Shown here: positions 1-8,264 of the stretch, in pieces
Numbering within the stretch: the first letter of the stretch is position 1
Layout of the letters: each line of letters starts with the position of its first letter
Origin: Labedella populi
GTDB taxonomy: Bacteria > Actinomycetota > Actinomycetes > Actinomycetales > Microbacteriaceae
Direction of reading: 5' to 3'
Assembly (NCBI RefSeq): GCF_004078655.1
Contig: NZ_RZNC01000003.1
Location: forward strand, 558,001 to 622,000
Length of the DNA stretch: 64,000 nt
Position numbers and translations under genes: made by a program
The notes under the pieces: generated by a model
What the model was told of the DNA's origin: nothing
What the model saw: the letters and a program-made list of their open reading frames with translations, nothing else
Databases searched by the model: none

Positions 1-1483
1 GGGTGCCGTCGTCGTCCGTCGTCGTGTCCGAATAGAGGTCGAGGACACCCTGCGCGTACTCGAGCTCGCGTTCCTGCTCGGCGCGCTCTCGTGCCCGGGC
101 GCGCATGCCCGGGCGCGGATCCTCCCCGAGGAGCGCGGCGGCTTCGTCGAGGAGGGGGATGTCCGACGCCGTCCACGCGGCGGCGGCGGGACGGAGAATG
201 AGCGCCCGATCGTCGTCCGACAGCATGGGAGCACACGCGGCGAGCACCTTCTCATCCGAGAGGAGCCCGCGCACGAGCTCCTCGGGGCTGACGATCGGCC
301 AGAGCTCGTCGATCGCCGCCGCGATCCGGTCGTCGAGCTGGAGTTCCTCGGCGAAGTCCTCGACGTCCTCCTGGTCGACCTCGACCTCGACGGAACGCCC
401 CGCGGTCGACAGCAGCATCCGGGCGACGAGCTCACGGAAGAGCCGCTCGAAGACGGGCCGTGCTTCGTTGTGGGAGCGACGACTGCGGCGCATTCGTGTG
501 CGGAGCGCCGCGAGGTCGCGGCTCTCGATGCGCACCGTCTGCTCCGATTCGAGCGTCACGACGTACGGCGCCCGGACGGCGATCTCGTGCCGGCGCACGG
601 CGTTCTCGATCGCCTTCGCGAGGTCGAGCCGCCCCTTCACCTCGGCGACGTCACGATCGTCCTCCCCCTCGGCGATCACCCCGGGAAGCAGGGTGTGGAG
701 GGAGGTGAGCACGACGCTGTCCTCGCCGAGAGACGGCAGCACCTCGCTGATGTAGCTCAGGAAGTCCGGATTCGGTCCGACGATGAGGACGCCCTCGCGA
801 GCGAGTCGGTCGCGGTGCTCGTACAGCACGTACGCGGCGCGGTGCAGCGCGACGGCCGTCTTGCCGGTTCCGGGTCCGCCCTGGACCACGAGCGCCCCGC
901 GCAGGCCGGCCCGGATGATGCGGTCCTGCTCGCCCTGGATGGTCGCGACGATGTCGGACATCCTGTCGGTGCGGTGATGCGACACCGCGGCCATGAGCGC
1001 GGACGGCCCCGTCGTCGACCCCTCGCCGCCGGCTGCGAGGTCCTCCGTCACGACGCTCGACACCCGCCAGCCGCGGGTTCCGATCGTCGAGCGCACGGAC
1101 ACGTTCTCGGGGTGCAACGGCGTCGCCGTGTAGAAGGCCCGCGAGAGCGGAGCGCGCCAGTCGACGAGCAGCGGATCCCGCGTCTCGGGGTCGAAGAGGC
1201 CCATGCGGCCGATGTACCACTCCGCATCGTCGCGCATCCCGAGGTGCCCGAACAGGAGGCCGCCTCCGGCGTTCTCGAACCGGCTCAACTGCTTGCGGTG
1301 GTGGTCCGCGCGGGCGTCACGATCCCACAGCTCGACCGCGTCGCCGCTCTCTCGGAGTACCGTCGCGAGGCGGGCGCTCTCGGAAGCGACGAGATCGGCG
1401 ACGGTCGAGCGGATGGTGTCGAGCCGCGACTGGGCGGCGTGTCTATCGAGAATCGTGGCGGTCCTTCGTCCGGGCGGGTGCAC
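1..1483 (-). CDS. HelD/HelR-type superfamily 1 helicase (partial, C-terminus outside window)
   Basis: The minus-strand frame stays open to the left edge, so only the N-terminal part is present. Visible HelD-family signatures in order are LLFGHLGM, AEWYIGRMGL, DPLLVDWRAPLSRAFY and a Walker A loop GGPGTGKTAVALHR with the lysine near residue 208. A highly charged stretch follows, ending at residue ~490. Proteins of this family are ATP-driven motors that bind RNA polymerase and recycle stalled complexes; some confer rifamycin tolerance. That role is family knowledge, not shown here. The start is uncertain. The frame opens after a TGA at 1514-1516, and GTG at 1483 is the only standard start before the conserved region, with a poor ribosome site. 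An ATT codon eleven codons further in has a better GAAGGA upstream. Confidence 0.85.
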   Translation of the reverse strand, partial: MHPPGRRTATILDRHAAQSRLDTIRSTVADLVASESARLATVLRESGDAVELWDRDARADHHRKQLSRFENAGGGLLFGHLGMRDDAEWYIGRMGLFDPETRDPLLVDWRAPLSRAFYTATPLHPENVSVRSTIGTRGWRVSSVVTEDLAAGGEGSTTGPSALMAAVSHHRTDRMSDIVATIQGEQDRIIRAGLRGALVVQGGPGTGKTAVALHRAAYVLYEHRDRLAREGVLIVGPNPDFLSYISEVLPSLGEDSVVLTSLHTLLPGVIAEGEDDRDVAEVKGRLDLAKAIENAVRRHEIAVRAPYVVTLESEQTVRIESRDLAALRTRMRRSRRSHNEARPVFERLFRELVARMLLSTAGRSVEVEVDQEDVEDFAEELQLDDRIAAAIDELWPIVSPEELVRGLLSDEKVLAACAPMLSDDDRALILRPAAAAWTASDIPLLDEAAALLGEDPRPGMRARARERAEQERELEYAQGVLDLYSDTTTDDDGT

Positions 1484-1583
1484 GGCCCACGCGATGCGGA
1501 TCGGGCCGAAGAATCAGGATAATTCCTCTCCGCGTCCCCCGGTGCACACGAGGAGGCTGTTCGGGCTCTCGTGCGTCGCTCCT

Positions 1584-2276
1584 TCAGTCGCCGGAGCCGA
1601 GGAGAGCCGCGAGCGGGCTCTCCTCGAGGTTCGCGAGCAACTCGTCCACGCTCGCGTAGACGGCGACGGCGCCGGCGTCCCGCAGTTCCGCCTCCGAGAT
1701 GCCCCCCGTGAGGACGCCCACGAACCGGATGCCCGCGCGTTCGGCCGCGACGCCGTCCCAGCGGGCGTCGCCGACCATCACGGCACGGTCGGGCGCCACC
1801 CCGGCCTCGTCGAGCGCGACCCGGATCACGTCCGGTTCGGGCTTCGCCGTCTCGACGTCGGCCGACGAGGTGACGGCGTGGAGGCTCGACTCGGCGTCGA
1901 GGACACGTCTCAACTCGACGAGTTCCTCCTCGGGAGCCGAGGTGGCGAGCACGACCCGGGTCCCCCTCCGTGCGAGAGTGGCGAGGAGTTCGGTGCTGCG
2001 GTGGAAGGGCCGCAACCTGTCTCCCATGGCCGAGTAGCGCTCGGTGTGCAACTCCTTCGCACGGTCGCCGAGTTCCTCGAGACGGTCGCCGAGGAGCTCC
2101 TCGAGGAGCTTCGCGGAGTCGAGTCCGATCCCGCGGTGGATCCGCCACGTGTCGATCTCGACCCCGAGGTCGGCGAAGGCATTCGCCCAGCTCTCCACAT
2201 GGAGGTAGTTGGAGTCGACGAGGGTTCCGTCGATATCGAAGAGGACGGCGGTCGCGGTGCTCGAGGTCTCGGTCAT
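1584..2276 (-). CDS. HAD-family phosphatase (phosphoglucomutase/phosphoglycolate-phosphatase-like)
   Basis: The 230-residue protein has all four HAD motifs. Motif I is VLFDIDGTLVDS, with nucleophile D14 and acid/base D16. Motif II is LATSAPEEE, motif III lysine lies in AKPEPDV, and motif IV is MVGDARWDGVAAERAG. The helical cap between motifs I and II fits the subclass I, beta-phosphoglucomutase-like group. The substrate cannot be read from the sequence; such enzymes hydrolyse small phosphate esters in the cytoplasm. The gene stands alone. Its start ATG is preceded by a -10-like CAGAAT exactly six bases upstream (2283-2288), with GGAGG abutting the ATG at no spacing, so a leaderless transcript is plausible. 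Confidence 0.85.
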   Translation of the reverse strand: MTETSSTATAVLFDIDGTLVDSNYLHVESWANAFADLGVEIDTWRIHRGIGLDSAKLLEELLGDRLEELGDRAKELHTERYSAMGDRLRPFHRSTELLATLARRGTRVVLATSAPEEELVELRRVLDAESSLHAVTSSADVETAKPEPDVIRVALDEAGVAPDRAVMVGDARWDGVAAERAGIRFVGVLTGGISEAELRDAGAVAVYASVDELLANLEESPLAALLGSGD

Positions 2277-2282
2277 CCTCCG

Positions 2283-2288
2283 ATTCTG
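2283..2288 (-). promoter_or_regulatory. candidate -10 for leaderless HAD gene
   Basis: Minus-strand CAGAAT, then six bases, then ATG at 2276. The same spacing recurs before several other single genes in this window. Confidence 0.35.
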
Positions 2289-2349
2289 GCCCGATCCGGC
2301 GCTGCACCCCAGGGGCTGGCGGCGGGTGGGACGACCCCGTACAAGGCGG

Positions 2350-3543
2350 TCAGGAGACGCAATCCCCCGAGGGGACCTCCTCGGTCGCGGCGACCCGATC
2401 GAGGACGGGGGCCAGCTCGTCGAGTGTCAGCGCGTAGCCCGTGTCCGCATCGGTGGTGGAGCGAGCGAAGACCACCCCGACGACGTCGCCCGCCGGGTCG
2501 AGGAGCGGCCCGCCCGAGTTCCCCGGGCGCACCAGGCCCCGCAGCGAATAGATCTCCCGCGTCACGGTGTCGCGCTCGTAGATGTCGAGACCAGTCGCCT
2601 GCAGGATCTGCCGGACGCGCGCCGGTTCGACGTCGTACGGGCCGTTCTCGGGATAGCCCGCGACGTACGCCGACGCGGTGGCCGCGAGTTCGTCGCCGAG
2701 CGGCAGCGGGGTGACGTCGAGGTCGGGGACGGCGAGCACGGCCAGGTCCCGCTCGGGATCGAAGACGACGAGTGTCGCCGGGAGCGGCCGCCCCTCGCCG
2801 CCGAGCTGGACGAACAGGTCCTCGGACCCGCCGACGACGTGGGCGTTCGTCACGACCCGCTCCGGGCCGACGACCCAGCCGCTCCCCGTCGCATCGGACC
2901 CGCACGAGGGGGCGGAGGACAGCACGCGGAGGACGCCCGCTGCCGCTCCGTCCACGTCCGCCGAGACGGTCGGGTCGGGTTCGGTGACACCGATGATGCT
3001 CTCTACCCCGCCCGCGAACACCCGCGGGAAACCCGAGTTGCCGATCGCCCGGTCGAGGGCTCCGAGCGCCGTGCTCGACGGTACGGGCGCGAGTGCGTCG
3101 AGCGTCGCGACGACGCGCGAGGACGCGGCGATCTGAGTGAGGGGCGGCAGTCCTGTCGATGCGAGGAAGCCCGCGACCAGCCACACCGACGCCGCCCAGG
3201 TCAGGAGCCCGAGACCCGCTCCACCCAGTGTGTCGAGGCCGCGCCCGAGAGAGATCTTCGACACGACGCGCCGGAGCAGCCGGGCGAGGACCGAGAGCAC
3301 CGTCACGACGAGGGCGATCGAGCCGACGAGGACGACGACGGCGACGATGGTGCGCTGGAGCGAGGTCGCCCAGCCGAAGGTCGCCGCCCACTCGACGACG
3401 AGCGGCGACACCGCCGTGGAGAGGAGGAGCCCACCGACGAGGCCGACGAGCGACGCGGCCGTCACGAGGGCCCCCCGACGCCAGCCCCCGATGAGGGCGG
3501 CGATCGCGAGCAGGAGAAGGACGGTGTCCACGACGGCGTTCAT
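2350..3543 (-). CDS. marP: MarP-like membrane-anchored periplasmic serine protease
   Basis: The 397-residue protein matches the usual length of the mycobacterial acid-resistance protease MarP. Residues 1-135 form a colicin-V-production-type domain with about four membrane spans. Residues 180-397 form a chymotrypsin-like protease domain with H235 (VTNAHVVGG), D266 (DPERDLAVL) and S343 (RPGNSGGPLL). Cysteines at about 214 and 395 sit where MarP carries its regulatory disulfide. In mycobacteria the family acts outside the membrane to protect the cell at low pH and under oxidative stress; that role here is inferred. On the minus strand TAACAT lies eight bases before ATG, with GGCGAG between, so either a short leader or a ribosome site is possible. 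Confidence 0.9.
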   Translation of the reverse strand: MNAVVDTVLLLLAIAALIGGWRRGALVTAASLVGLVGGLLLSTAVSPLVVEWAATFGWATSLQRTIVAVVVLVGSIALVVTVLSVLARLLRRVVSKISLGRGLDTLGGAGLGLLTWAASVWLVAGFLASTGLPPLTQIAASSRVVATLDALAPVPSSTALGALDRAIGNSGFPRVFAGGVESIIGVTEPDPTVSADVDGAAAGVLRVLSSAPSCGSDATGSGWVVGPERVVTNAHVVGGSEDLFVQLGGEGRPLPATLVVFDPERDLAVLAVPDLDVTPLPLGDELAATASAYVAGYPENGPYDVEPARVRQILQATGLDIYERDTVTREIYSLRGLVRPGNSGGPLLDPAGDVVGVVFARSTTDADTGYALTLDELAPVLDRVAATEEVPSGDCVS

Positions 3544-3708
3544 CTCGCCACATGTTACGGGGGACGCCGCCCTCGAAACCCTCCGTCAGCCGTGAAGAGC
3601 CCGAACGCGCCCGTGCAACCGGTCGAGCGTCGGACAGGAGCGGGGTAACGTTGCCGTCGTCGTGGTCGCCATCACCGCTTCGTCTGGCCGTTCGAGAAGG
3701 GCACGCTC

Positions 3709-4380
3709 CTGAAGGTCGTCAGCTATAACCTCCGCAAGCACGCCGCCGTCGGTGAACTCACCGATCTCGTCGAGACCCACGGGATCGACGTCCTCTGCAT
3801 CCAGGAAGGCGACACGGCGGCGCTCGCGCCCACCGTCGGCGGCCTCCGGCTCATCGGCGCCACCGAGAACAACCGGCTCGGGCTCGCGATGTACGCAAGC
3901 GATGAGCGGTTCGAGATCCTCGACACACGGGTCTTCGCGGTGCGGAAGTCTCTTCACGACCGTGTGCTGCGGCCGGCCCACGAGCGGCTCCTCGCGGCGC
4001 GCCTCTTCGACAGGGTCCGCGGCCGCGAGGTCCTCGTTGGTGACTTCCACGCTGCTCCCCTCACCGCGTCGAACGCCTTGCGGCGCAAGCAGATCGCGGG
4101 AGCGCACGCGGGCATGCGAGCCCTCGCTCCCGGTGCACCGGCGCTCATGGTCGGCGACTTCAACTACCCGTGGTTCGTCAACAAGCTCGAGCGTCACCTC
4201 ACGGACGCCGGCTTCCAGCTGACGCGCAGCACGGAGCCGACGTACGTCCGGTACAAGTACTTCTCCGGCTACTTCGACTTCGTGACCTCGAACGGCTACA
4301 TGATCGAACGCGTCGACGTCCTGCCGTTCGGCGCGTCCGACCACCGCCCGATCAGCCTGACGGCGCACCTCGCCGACTGA
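3709..4380 (+). CDS. endonuclease/exonuclease/phosphatase-family protein with probable CTG start
   Basis: The protein begins LKVVSYNLRKHA and continues with the family motifs LCIQEGD (metal-binding Glu), HAAPLTASNALRR, VGDFNYPWF and GASDHRPI (catalytic Asp-His). It therefore looks like a complete ~223-residue Mg-dependent phosphodiesterase fold. No ATG, GTG or TTG exists in frame between the upstream stop (3646-3648) and the catalytic N-terminus. The first in-frame ATG, at 3889, would delete the SYN and QEGD motifs. CTG at 3709 lies eight bases after GAGAAGG (3694-3700), a good ribosome site, so I choose it. A paralogue is at 16791-17501 on the other strand. The substrate, DNA or a phosphorylated small molecule, is unknown. 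Confidence 0.75.
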   Translation: MKVVSYNLRKHAAVGELTDLVETHGIDVLCIQEGDTAALAPTVGGLRLIGATENNRLGLAMYASDERFEILDTRVFAVRKSLHDRVLRPAHERLLAARLFDRVRGREVLVGDFHAAPLTASNALRRKQIAGAHAGMRALAPGAPALMVGDFNYPWFVNKLERHLTDAGFQLTRSTEPTYVRYKYFSGYFDFVTSNGYMIERVDVLPFGASDHRPISLTAHLAD

Positions 4381-4405
4381 CGATGACCGTCGTCCGCGAT
4401 GACGC

Positions 4406-4915
4406 TCAGCGCGGCAGCAGGCCGCGCACGAATCCGGCCTGGCCGACGTGCTGCAGGTCGTCCGACACGACGCTCACGAGCCGGACGCCCAGCGTGACGG
4501 GCGGATCCCACGCCTCGTCGACGATGTGATCGAGGTCGGCATCGTGGAGTCCCGAGAGGTACTCGGCCGTCCGATCGTGCACCGCATCGTGATAGGCGGA
4601 GAGGCGTTCGGCGGGCACCCTGCGCACGGCGCCGACCAAGTCCGACGACATGCCGTAGCCCGTTGCCTCCCGTCCGAACGGCAGGCCGAAGTCCTCGAAC
4701 CATCCGCCGGTCGTCCACACCTGTTCCGTGCCGGCTACGTCGGCCACGTGGTCGTCCTGGACGCGCGTGAGATGCCAGACGAGCCACGCGATCGAGTTCG
4801 CGTCGGCGGTCGCGCGGAAGGTGAGCTCCTCCTCCGTGAGGCCCTCGAGGACCCTCGCCGTGCTGTCGCGGATGCGATCGACGGCGTCGATGAGCAGGTC
4901 TGCCGTGGTGGCCAT
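4406..4915 (-). CDS. DinB-like / mycothiol-dependent-isomerase-fold protein
   Basis: This 169-residue helical protein begins MATTADLLIDAVDRIRDS. The histidines WLVWHLTRVQDDH (residues ~46-58) and DDLQHVGQ (near 155) correspond to the metal-binding His triad of the DinB/DUF664 four-helix fold. Family members in actinobacteria often transfer or use mycothiol; the reaction here is unknown. A ribosome site GAAAGGGG precedes ATG at 4915. It lies just downstream of the MFS exporter in the same direction, with an 83-base gap, so co-expression is possible. The longer open frame reaching back to 6259 is only a shadow of the MFS gene. Confidence 0.75.
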   Translation of the reverse strand: MATTADLLIDAVDRIRDSTARVLEGLTEEELTFRATADANSIAWLVWHLTRVQDDHVADVAGTEQVWTTGGWFEDFGLPFGREATGYGMSSDLVGAVRRVPAERLSAYHDAVHDRTAEYLSGLHDADLDHIVDEAWDPPVTLGVRLVSVVSDDLQHVGQAGFVRGLLPR

Positions 4916-4998
4916 GGTCGTTCCCCTTTCGGTCGGTCGTCCCAGTCCACAGCGCGACGACGGGCGGGACAACCCGACGCGCTTCGCCGGTCCTGGTG

Positions 4999-6195
4999 CT
5001 ACTCGCGTCGAAGAGTGACGGCGAACACGGACGCCGCGAGCATGAGCACAGCGGCGGAAGCGAAGGCCGCCGGGTAGGAGAACGCGTCGAGCAGTGCGCC
5101 GGCCGCGAGCGGACCGACGATCGATCCGACATCGGCCGAGGCCTGGAACACGGCGACGGGCGTTCCGCGTCGCCCACCCGCTGCGTCGCTCATCAGGGCG
5201 GAGGGCGCGGTGCCGATGAAGGCGGCCGCGACGGCGTAGACGACGAGGAGCGCGATGAGCATCCACAGCTCCGTCACGAAGGGGATGGACATCATCGTGA
5301 CCGCGCCGACCGCGAAGGCTCCCACGATGGCCGGTCGGCGGCCGACCGAATCGACGAACCGGCCGGCGGGACCGAGCGCGATCGTCTGGACGACGGCGGC
5401 GATCGCGAAGGCGATCCCCGTCCACGCCGGTTCCCGATGCAGGACCTCGACGACGAGCACCGGGACGAGCGCACCGCGCACCCCCATCACGGCCCAGCCC
5501 GACGCGAGGTTGGCGACGCTCGCGACCTGGAAGCGGCGATCCCGCAGCACCGCGCGCATCCCGCCGTCGTCCGGAGTCTCCGCCGTCTCCGCCCGACCGC
5601 CACCGCGGAGCAGGACGAGGCCGACTCCACCCGCGACGGCGAGAGTCGCCGCATAGAAGAAGAAGGGCGCGGTGAGCGAGATCGTCGTGAGCAGGCCGCC
5701 GACGGCCGGACCGGCCATGCCACCGATGAGGAAGCCGCCCTGCCAGAACCCGACTGCCCGGCCGCGCTGCGTCGAGGACGTTACGCCGATGATGAGCGTC
5801 ATCGCGGCGACGGAGAACATCGCCGAGCCGATGCCGCCCAGCCCGCGCAGCACGAGGACCTGCGGATAATCCGTCGCGATGCCGACGGCTCCGCTCGACA
5901 CGGCGACGATGCCGATGCCCACGGCCAGCACGATGCGCTCCCCCCAGCGGTCGACGAGCCGTCCGACGACGGGAGCGACAACGAGACGCATGACGGCGAA
6001 CGCCGAGATCACGGCGCCGACCTCGATGTAGCCGACGCCGAAGCCGCGGACGAAGACCGGGAGGACGGGGATGACGACGCCGAACCCGAGCATGACGAAG
6101 AAGGCGACGACACCGAGGACCCGGACGTCGCGCGGGAGGGGTTCCCGCCGGATCCGGCCGCGGCCGCGGAGATGATCGAGGGGGCCGCGGGTCAT
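4999..6195 (-). CDS. MFS transporter, drug-efflux type
   Basis: The 398-residue protein has about twelve hydrophobic spans. The loop motif GRLVDRWGERIVL after span 2 corresponds to MFS motif A, and a second half-repeat carries GRFVDSVGRRPAI. This suggests a proton-driven exporter of the DHA1 type, acting in the cytoplasmic membrane; the substrate is unknown. The first residues contain RGRGRIRREPL before span 1. The ATG at 6195 has no ribosome site. Instead its ATGA overlaps the stop of an 11-codon upstream reading frame, so translation may be coupled to that frame. Confidence 0.88.
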   Translation of the reverse strand: MTRGPLDHLRGRGRIRREPLPRDVRVLGVVAFFVMLGFGVVIPVLPVFVRGFGVGYIEVGAVISAFAVMRLVVAPVVGRLVDRWGERIVLAVGIGIVAVSSGAVGIATDYPQVLVLRGLGGIGSAMFSVAAMTLIIGVTSSTQRGRAVGFWQGGFLIGGMAGPAVGGLLTTISLTAPFFFYAATLAVAGGVGLVLLRGGGRAETAETPDDGGMRAVLRDRRFQVASVANLASGWAVMGVRGALVPVLVVEVLHREPAWTGIAFAIAAVVQTIALGPAGRFVDSVGRRPAIVGAFAVGAVTMMSIPFVTELWMLIALLVVYAVAAAFIGTAPSALMSDAAGGRRGTPVAVFQASADVGSIVGPLAAGALLDAFSYPAAFASAAVLMLAASVFAVTLRRE

Positions 6196-6227
6196 GGACG
6201 GGAGGCGTGCGGGTGGAGCGGTGGCAT
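6192..6227 (-). CDS. possible leader peptide upstream of MFS exporter
   Basis: An ATG at 6227 opens MPPLHPHASRP and ends at a TGA that shares bases with the ATG of the MFS gene (ATGA). A -10-like TAGCGT lies six bases before its ATG, so it could be translated from a leaderless mRNA and hand ribosomes to the exporter. It may be chance; it is only 11 codons, with three prolines. Confidence 0.35.
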   Translation of the reverse strand: MPPLHPHASRP

Positions 6228-6233
6228 GTCCTC

Positions 6234-6239
6234 ACGCTA
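6234..6239 (-). promoter_or_regulatory. candidate -10 for MFS transcript
   Basis: Minus-strand TAGCGT six bases before the ATG of the short upstream frame. No convincing -35 is visible. Confidence 0.35.
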
Positions 6240-6346
6240 GCGCGCTGCCGGAGCGGCATGGCCCGGCCCCACGTCGGGAACGGCGGAGCGCCGCCGCGAT
6301 GACAGGATGGCTCCGGAGCACGGGATCCGCAGGACGGGAGCAGGAC

Positions 6347-7138
6347 ATGTCGCAGTCATCGCCGGTCGCCGCGACGAGCGGCCCCTCGACGGGCTCCGGC
6401 CGCTTCCGCCGCCGGCTCCTCCGGGGGCTCGCCGCGGCCGTCGTCGTGATCGTCCTCGTCTTCGTGGTGTTCCTCACGTGGGCGAACACCGTGATGGCCG
6501 GCGATCGCACGGCCGCCCTCGAGGTGTGGCGGGACGACGCCGTGACGATCACCGAGACCGACGTCTCGTTCATGCTCGAGCCGACGTCGGCTGGACGAGC
6601 GGAGGGCCTCGTGTTCGTCCCGGGCGCGCGCGTCGATCCGTTCGCCTACGCGCGCGTCCTCTCGGGGGTCGTGGAGCGGTCGGGCGTCACCGTCGTCATC
6701 ACGAAGCCGACCCTCCATCTCGCCTTCTTCGACTCGCGCCCGCTGTCCGACTTCACGGCGGCGGCGCCGAGCGTCGACGAGTGGAGCGTCGGAGGGCACT
6801 CGCTCGGCGGGGTGAAGGCGTGCGCGATGGCCGCGAGCGACGACAGCGTCCCGGTGTCCGGTCTCGTGCTGTTCGGCAGCTACTGCGCCGAGGACGTGTC
6901 GGAGACGGCGATCGAGGTGCTGAGCGTCTCCGGCACCGAGGACGGTTTGAGCACGCCCGCCGACATCGAGGGCAACGCCGACCTCCTCCCGGCGGAGACG
7001 ACGTTCGTCGTGCTCGACGGCGCGAACCACGCCGACTTCGGCGACTACGGCGCGCAACCCGGTGACGGGGTCTCGACGATGCCGCGCGACGTCGTCCGCT
7101 CGGAGATCACGGACGCGCTCGACGCGTTCTTCCCGTGA
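6347..7138 (+). CDS. membrane-anchored alpha/beta-hydrolase-fold protein
   Basis: The 263-residue protein has a short basic N-terminus (RFRRRLLR), one strong membrane span at residues ~28-50, then an extracytoplasmic domain. That domain has the nucleophile elbow VGGHSLGGVKA (GxSxG), a hydrophobic strand LVLFGSYC, an acidic residue in SVSGTEDGL and a late histidine in LDGANHADFGDYG. This is the Ser-Asp-His order of alpha/beta hydrolases, close to the Abhydrolase_5 group. The likely role is an esterase or lipase-like enzyme outside the membrane; substrate unknown. ATG at 6347 follows GGGAGCAGG. It converges with the LacI-type regulator downstream. Confidence 0.8.
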   Translation: MSQSSPVAATSGPSTGSGRFRRRLLRGLAAAVVVIVLVFVVFLTWANTVMAGDRTAALEVWRDDAVTITETDVSFMLEPTSAGRAEGLVFVPGARVDPFAYARVLSGVVERSGVTVVITKPTLHLAFFDSRPLSDFTAAAPSVDEWSVGGHSLGGVKACAMAASDDSVPVSGLVLFGSYCAEDVSETAIEVLSVSGTEDGLSTPADIEGNADLLPAETTFVVLDGANHADFGDYGAQPGDGVSTMPRDVVRSEITDALDAFFP

Positions 7139-7143
7139 TGACG

Positions 7144-7156
7144 CCGCCGACGGCGG
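7144..7156. terminator. short hairpin between convergent genes
   Basis: CCGCC-GAC-GGCGG lies between the hydrolase stop and the LacI-type gene stop. There is no U tract, so it is weak. Confidence 0.25.
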
Positions 7157-7174
7157 ATCGGTGCCGCTCGCCCT

Positions 7175-8191
7175 CTAGGCGGAGTCGCGCACCACGAGGT
7201 CGGTGGGGAGCGTCATCCGAGCGGGCTTCTCCCCCGCGATGACCTCGAGCAGCAGGCGCACCATCTCCTGACTGATCCGGTCGAACGGCTGACGCATCGT
7301 CGTGAGCGCTGGCGTCGTCTCCACCGCCACGGCCGCATCGTCGAAGCCTCCGACGGCGATCCGACCAGGGACGGTGATGCCGCGCTCGGCGAGCTCCGCG
7401 AGGGCCCCGGCCGCCATGAGATCGTTGGCGGCGAAGACGGCGTCGATGTCCGGCGCGCGCTCGAGCAGAGCCGCCATCGCGGCACGACCGCTGCGACGGC
7501 TGTAGTCACCGTGCTCCACGAGGTCCGCGTCGAAGGCTTCGCCGAGCTCCTCCCGGAAGCCCGTGAGCCGCTGGATCCCGCCGGAAGTGTCGCGGGGACC
7601 GGCGATCGTCGCGATGCGGGTGCGGCCGAGCGATCGCAGGTGCGCGGTCATCTCGCGCGCCCCCGTCGTATCGTCCGCGGCGACCCACCCGAGCTTCCGC
7701 TCGAAGCCGAGCGGGATGCCGCACGCGATGACCGGCACTCCGGCGCGGTGGATCTCCTCGATGAGTCCAGGCTCCCCCGCGTGGCTCGACACGAGCAGGA
7801 CGCCGTCGACGTGCCCTTGCGTGATGAAGTCGCGCGCCCGGCGCCGCTCGGCGTCCGAGCCCGCGAGGATGAAGACGAGCGACACGTCCCGCTCCGCGAG
7901 GGCCGCTGAGGTACCCCGCATGAGACGAGCGAAGTTCGGGTCCTCGAAGAGGCGCTCGAACGACTCGGTCAGGAGGAACGCGACCGAGTTCGTTCGCTGC
8001 GTCGCGAGGCTGCGGGCGTGCGGATTGATGCGATACCCGGTCTTCCGGATCGCCGCCGCCACCGCGGCCTCCGCCTCTGGGCTCACCCAGTGCCCGCCGT
8101 TGAGGTAGCGCGACACGGTGCCCCGGGAGACACCCGCCTCGGCGGCGACGTCGCTGACCGTCGGCCGCCGTGGCCGGTCCCCTGAGTTCAT
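7175..8191 (-). CDS. LacI-family transcriptional regulator of the galactan locus
   Basis: The 338-residue protein has an N-terminal helix-turn-helix (TVSDVAAEAGVSRGTVSRYL, residues ~11-30) with hinge helix INPHARSLATQRT, followed by a periplasmic-binding-protein-like sugar-sensing domain. The C-terminus MTLPTDLVVRDSA is typical of the family. It follows the sugar ABC permease genes in the same direction, so it probably represses the transporter and glycosidase genes until a galactoside is present. The candidate operators are at 11519-11534 and 11607-11622. ATG at 8191 has TAGGCT six bases upstream and no ribosome site, so it is probably expressed from its own leaderless promoter rather than from the operon. 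Confidence 0.9.
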   Translation of the reverse strand: MNSGDRPRRPTVSDVAAEAGVSRGTVSRYLNGGHWVSPEAEAAVAAAIRKTGYRINPHARSLATQRTNSVAFLLTESFERLFEDPNFARLMRGTSAALAERDVSLVFILAGSDAERRRARDFITQGHVDGVLLVSSHAGEPGLIEEIHRAGVPVIACGIPLGFERKLGWVAADDTTGAREMTAHLRSLGRTRIATIAGPRDTSGGIQRLTGFREELGEAFDADLVEHGDYSRRSGRAAMAALLERAPDIDAVFAANDLMAAGALAELAERGITVPGRIAVGGFDDAAVAVETTPALTTMRQPFDRISQEMVRLLLEVIAGEKPARMTLPTDLVVRDSA

Positions 8192-8197
8192 GGTCAG

Positions 8198-8203
8198 AGC
8201 CTA
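8198..8203 (-). promoter_or_regulatory. candidate -10 of leaderless LacI-type gene
   Basis: Minus-strand TAGGCT, six bases, then ATG. The identical hexamer and spacing occur before zwf. Confidence 0.45.
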
Positions 8204-8264
8204 TTGGACGGGAGGCGCCCGGATCGGCGACGGCGCGGCCTCCCGGGATCGCCGGCGGCGGCCG

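Noticed and set aside
6380-6410. Possible second copy of the CCTGAGCCTGTCGAAGG-type repeat
   Set aside because: Similar letters only; it lies inside a coding N-terminus and has several mismatches.
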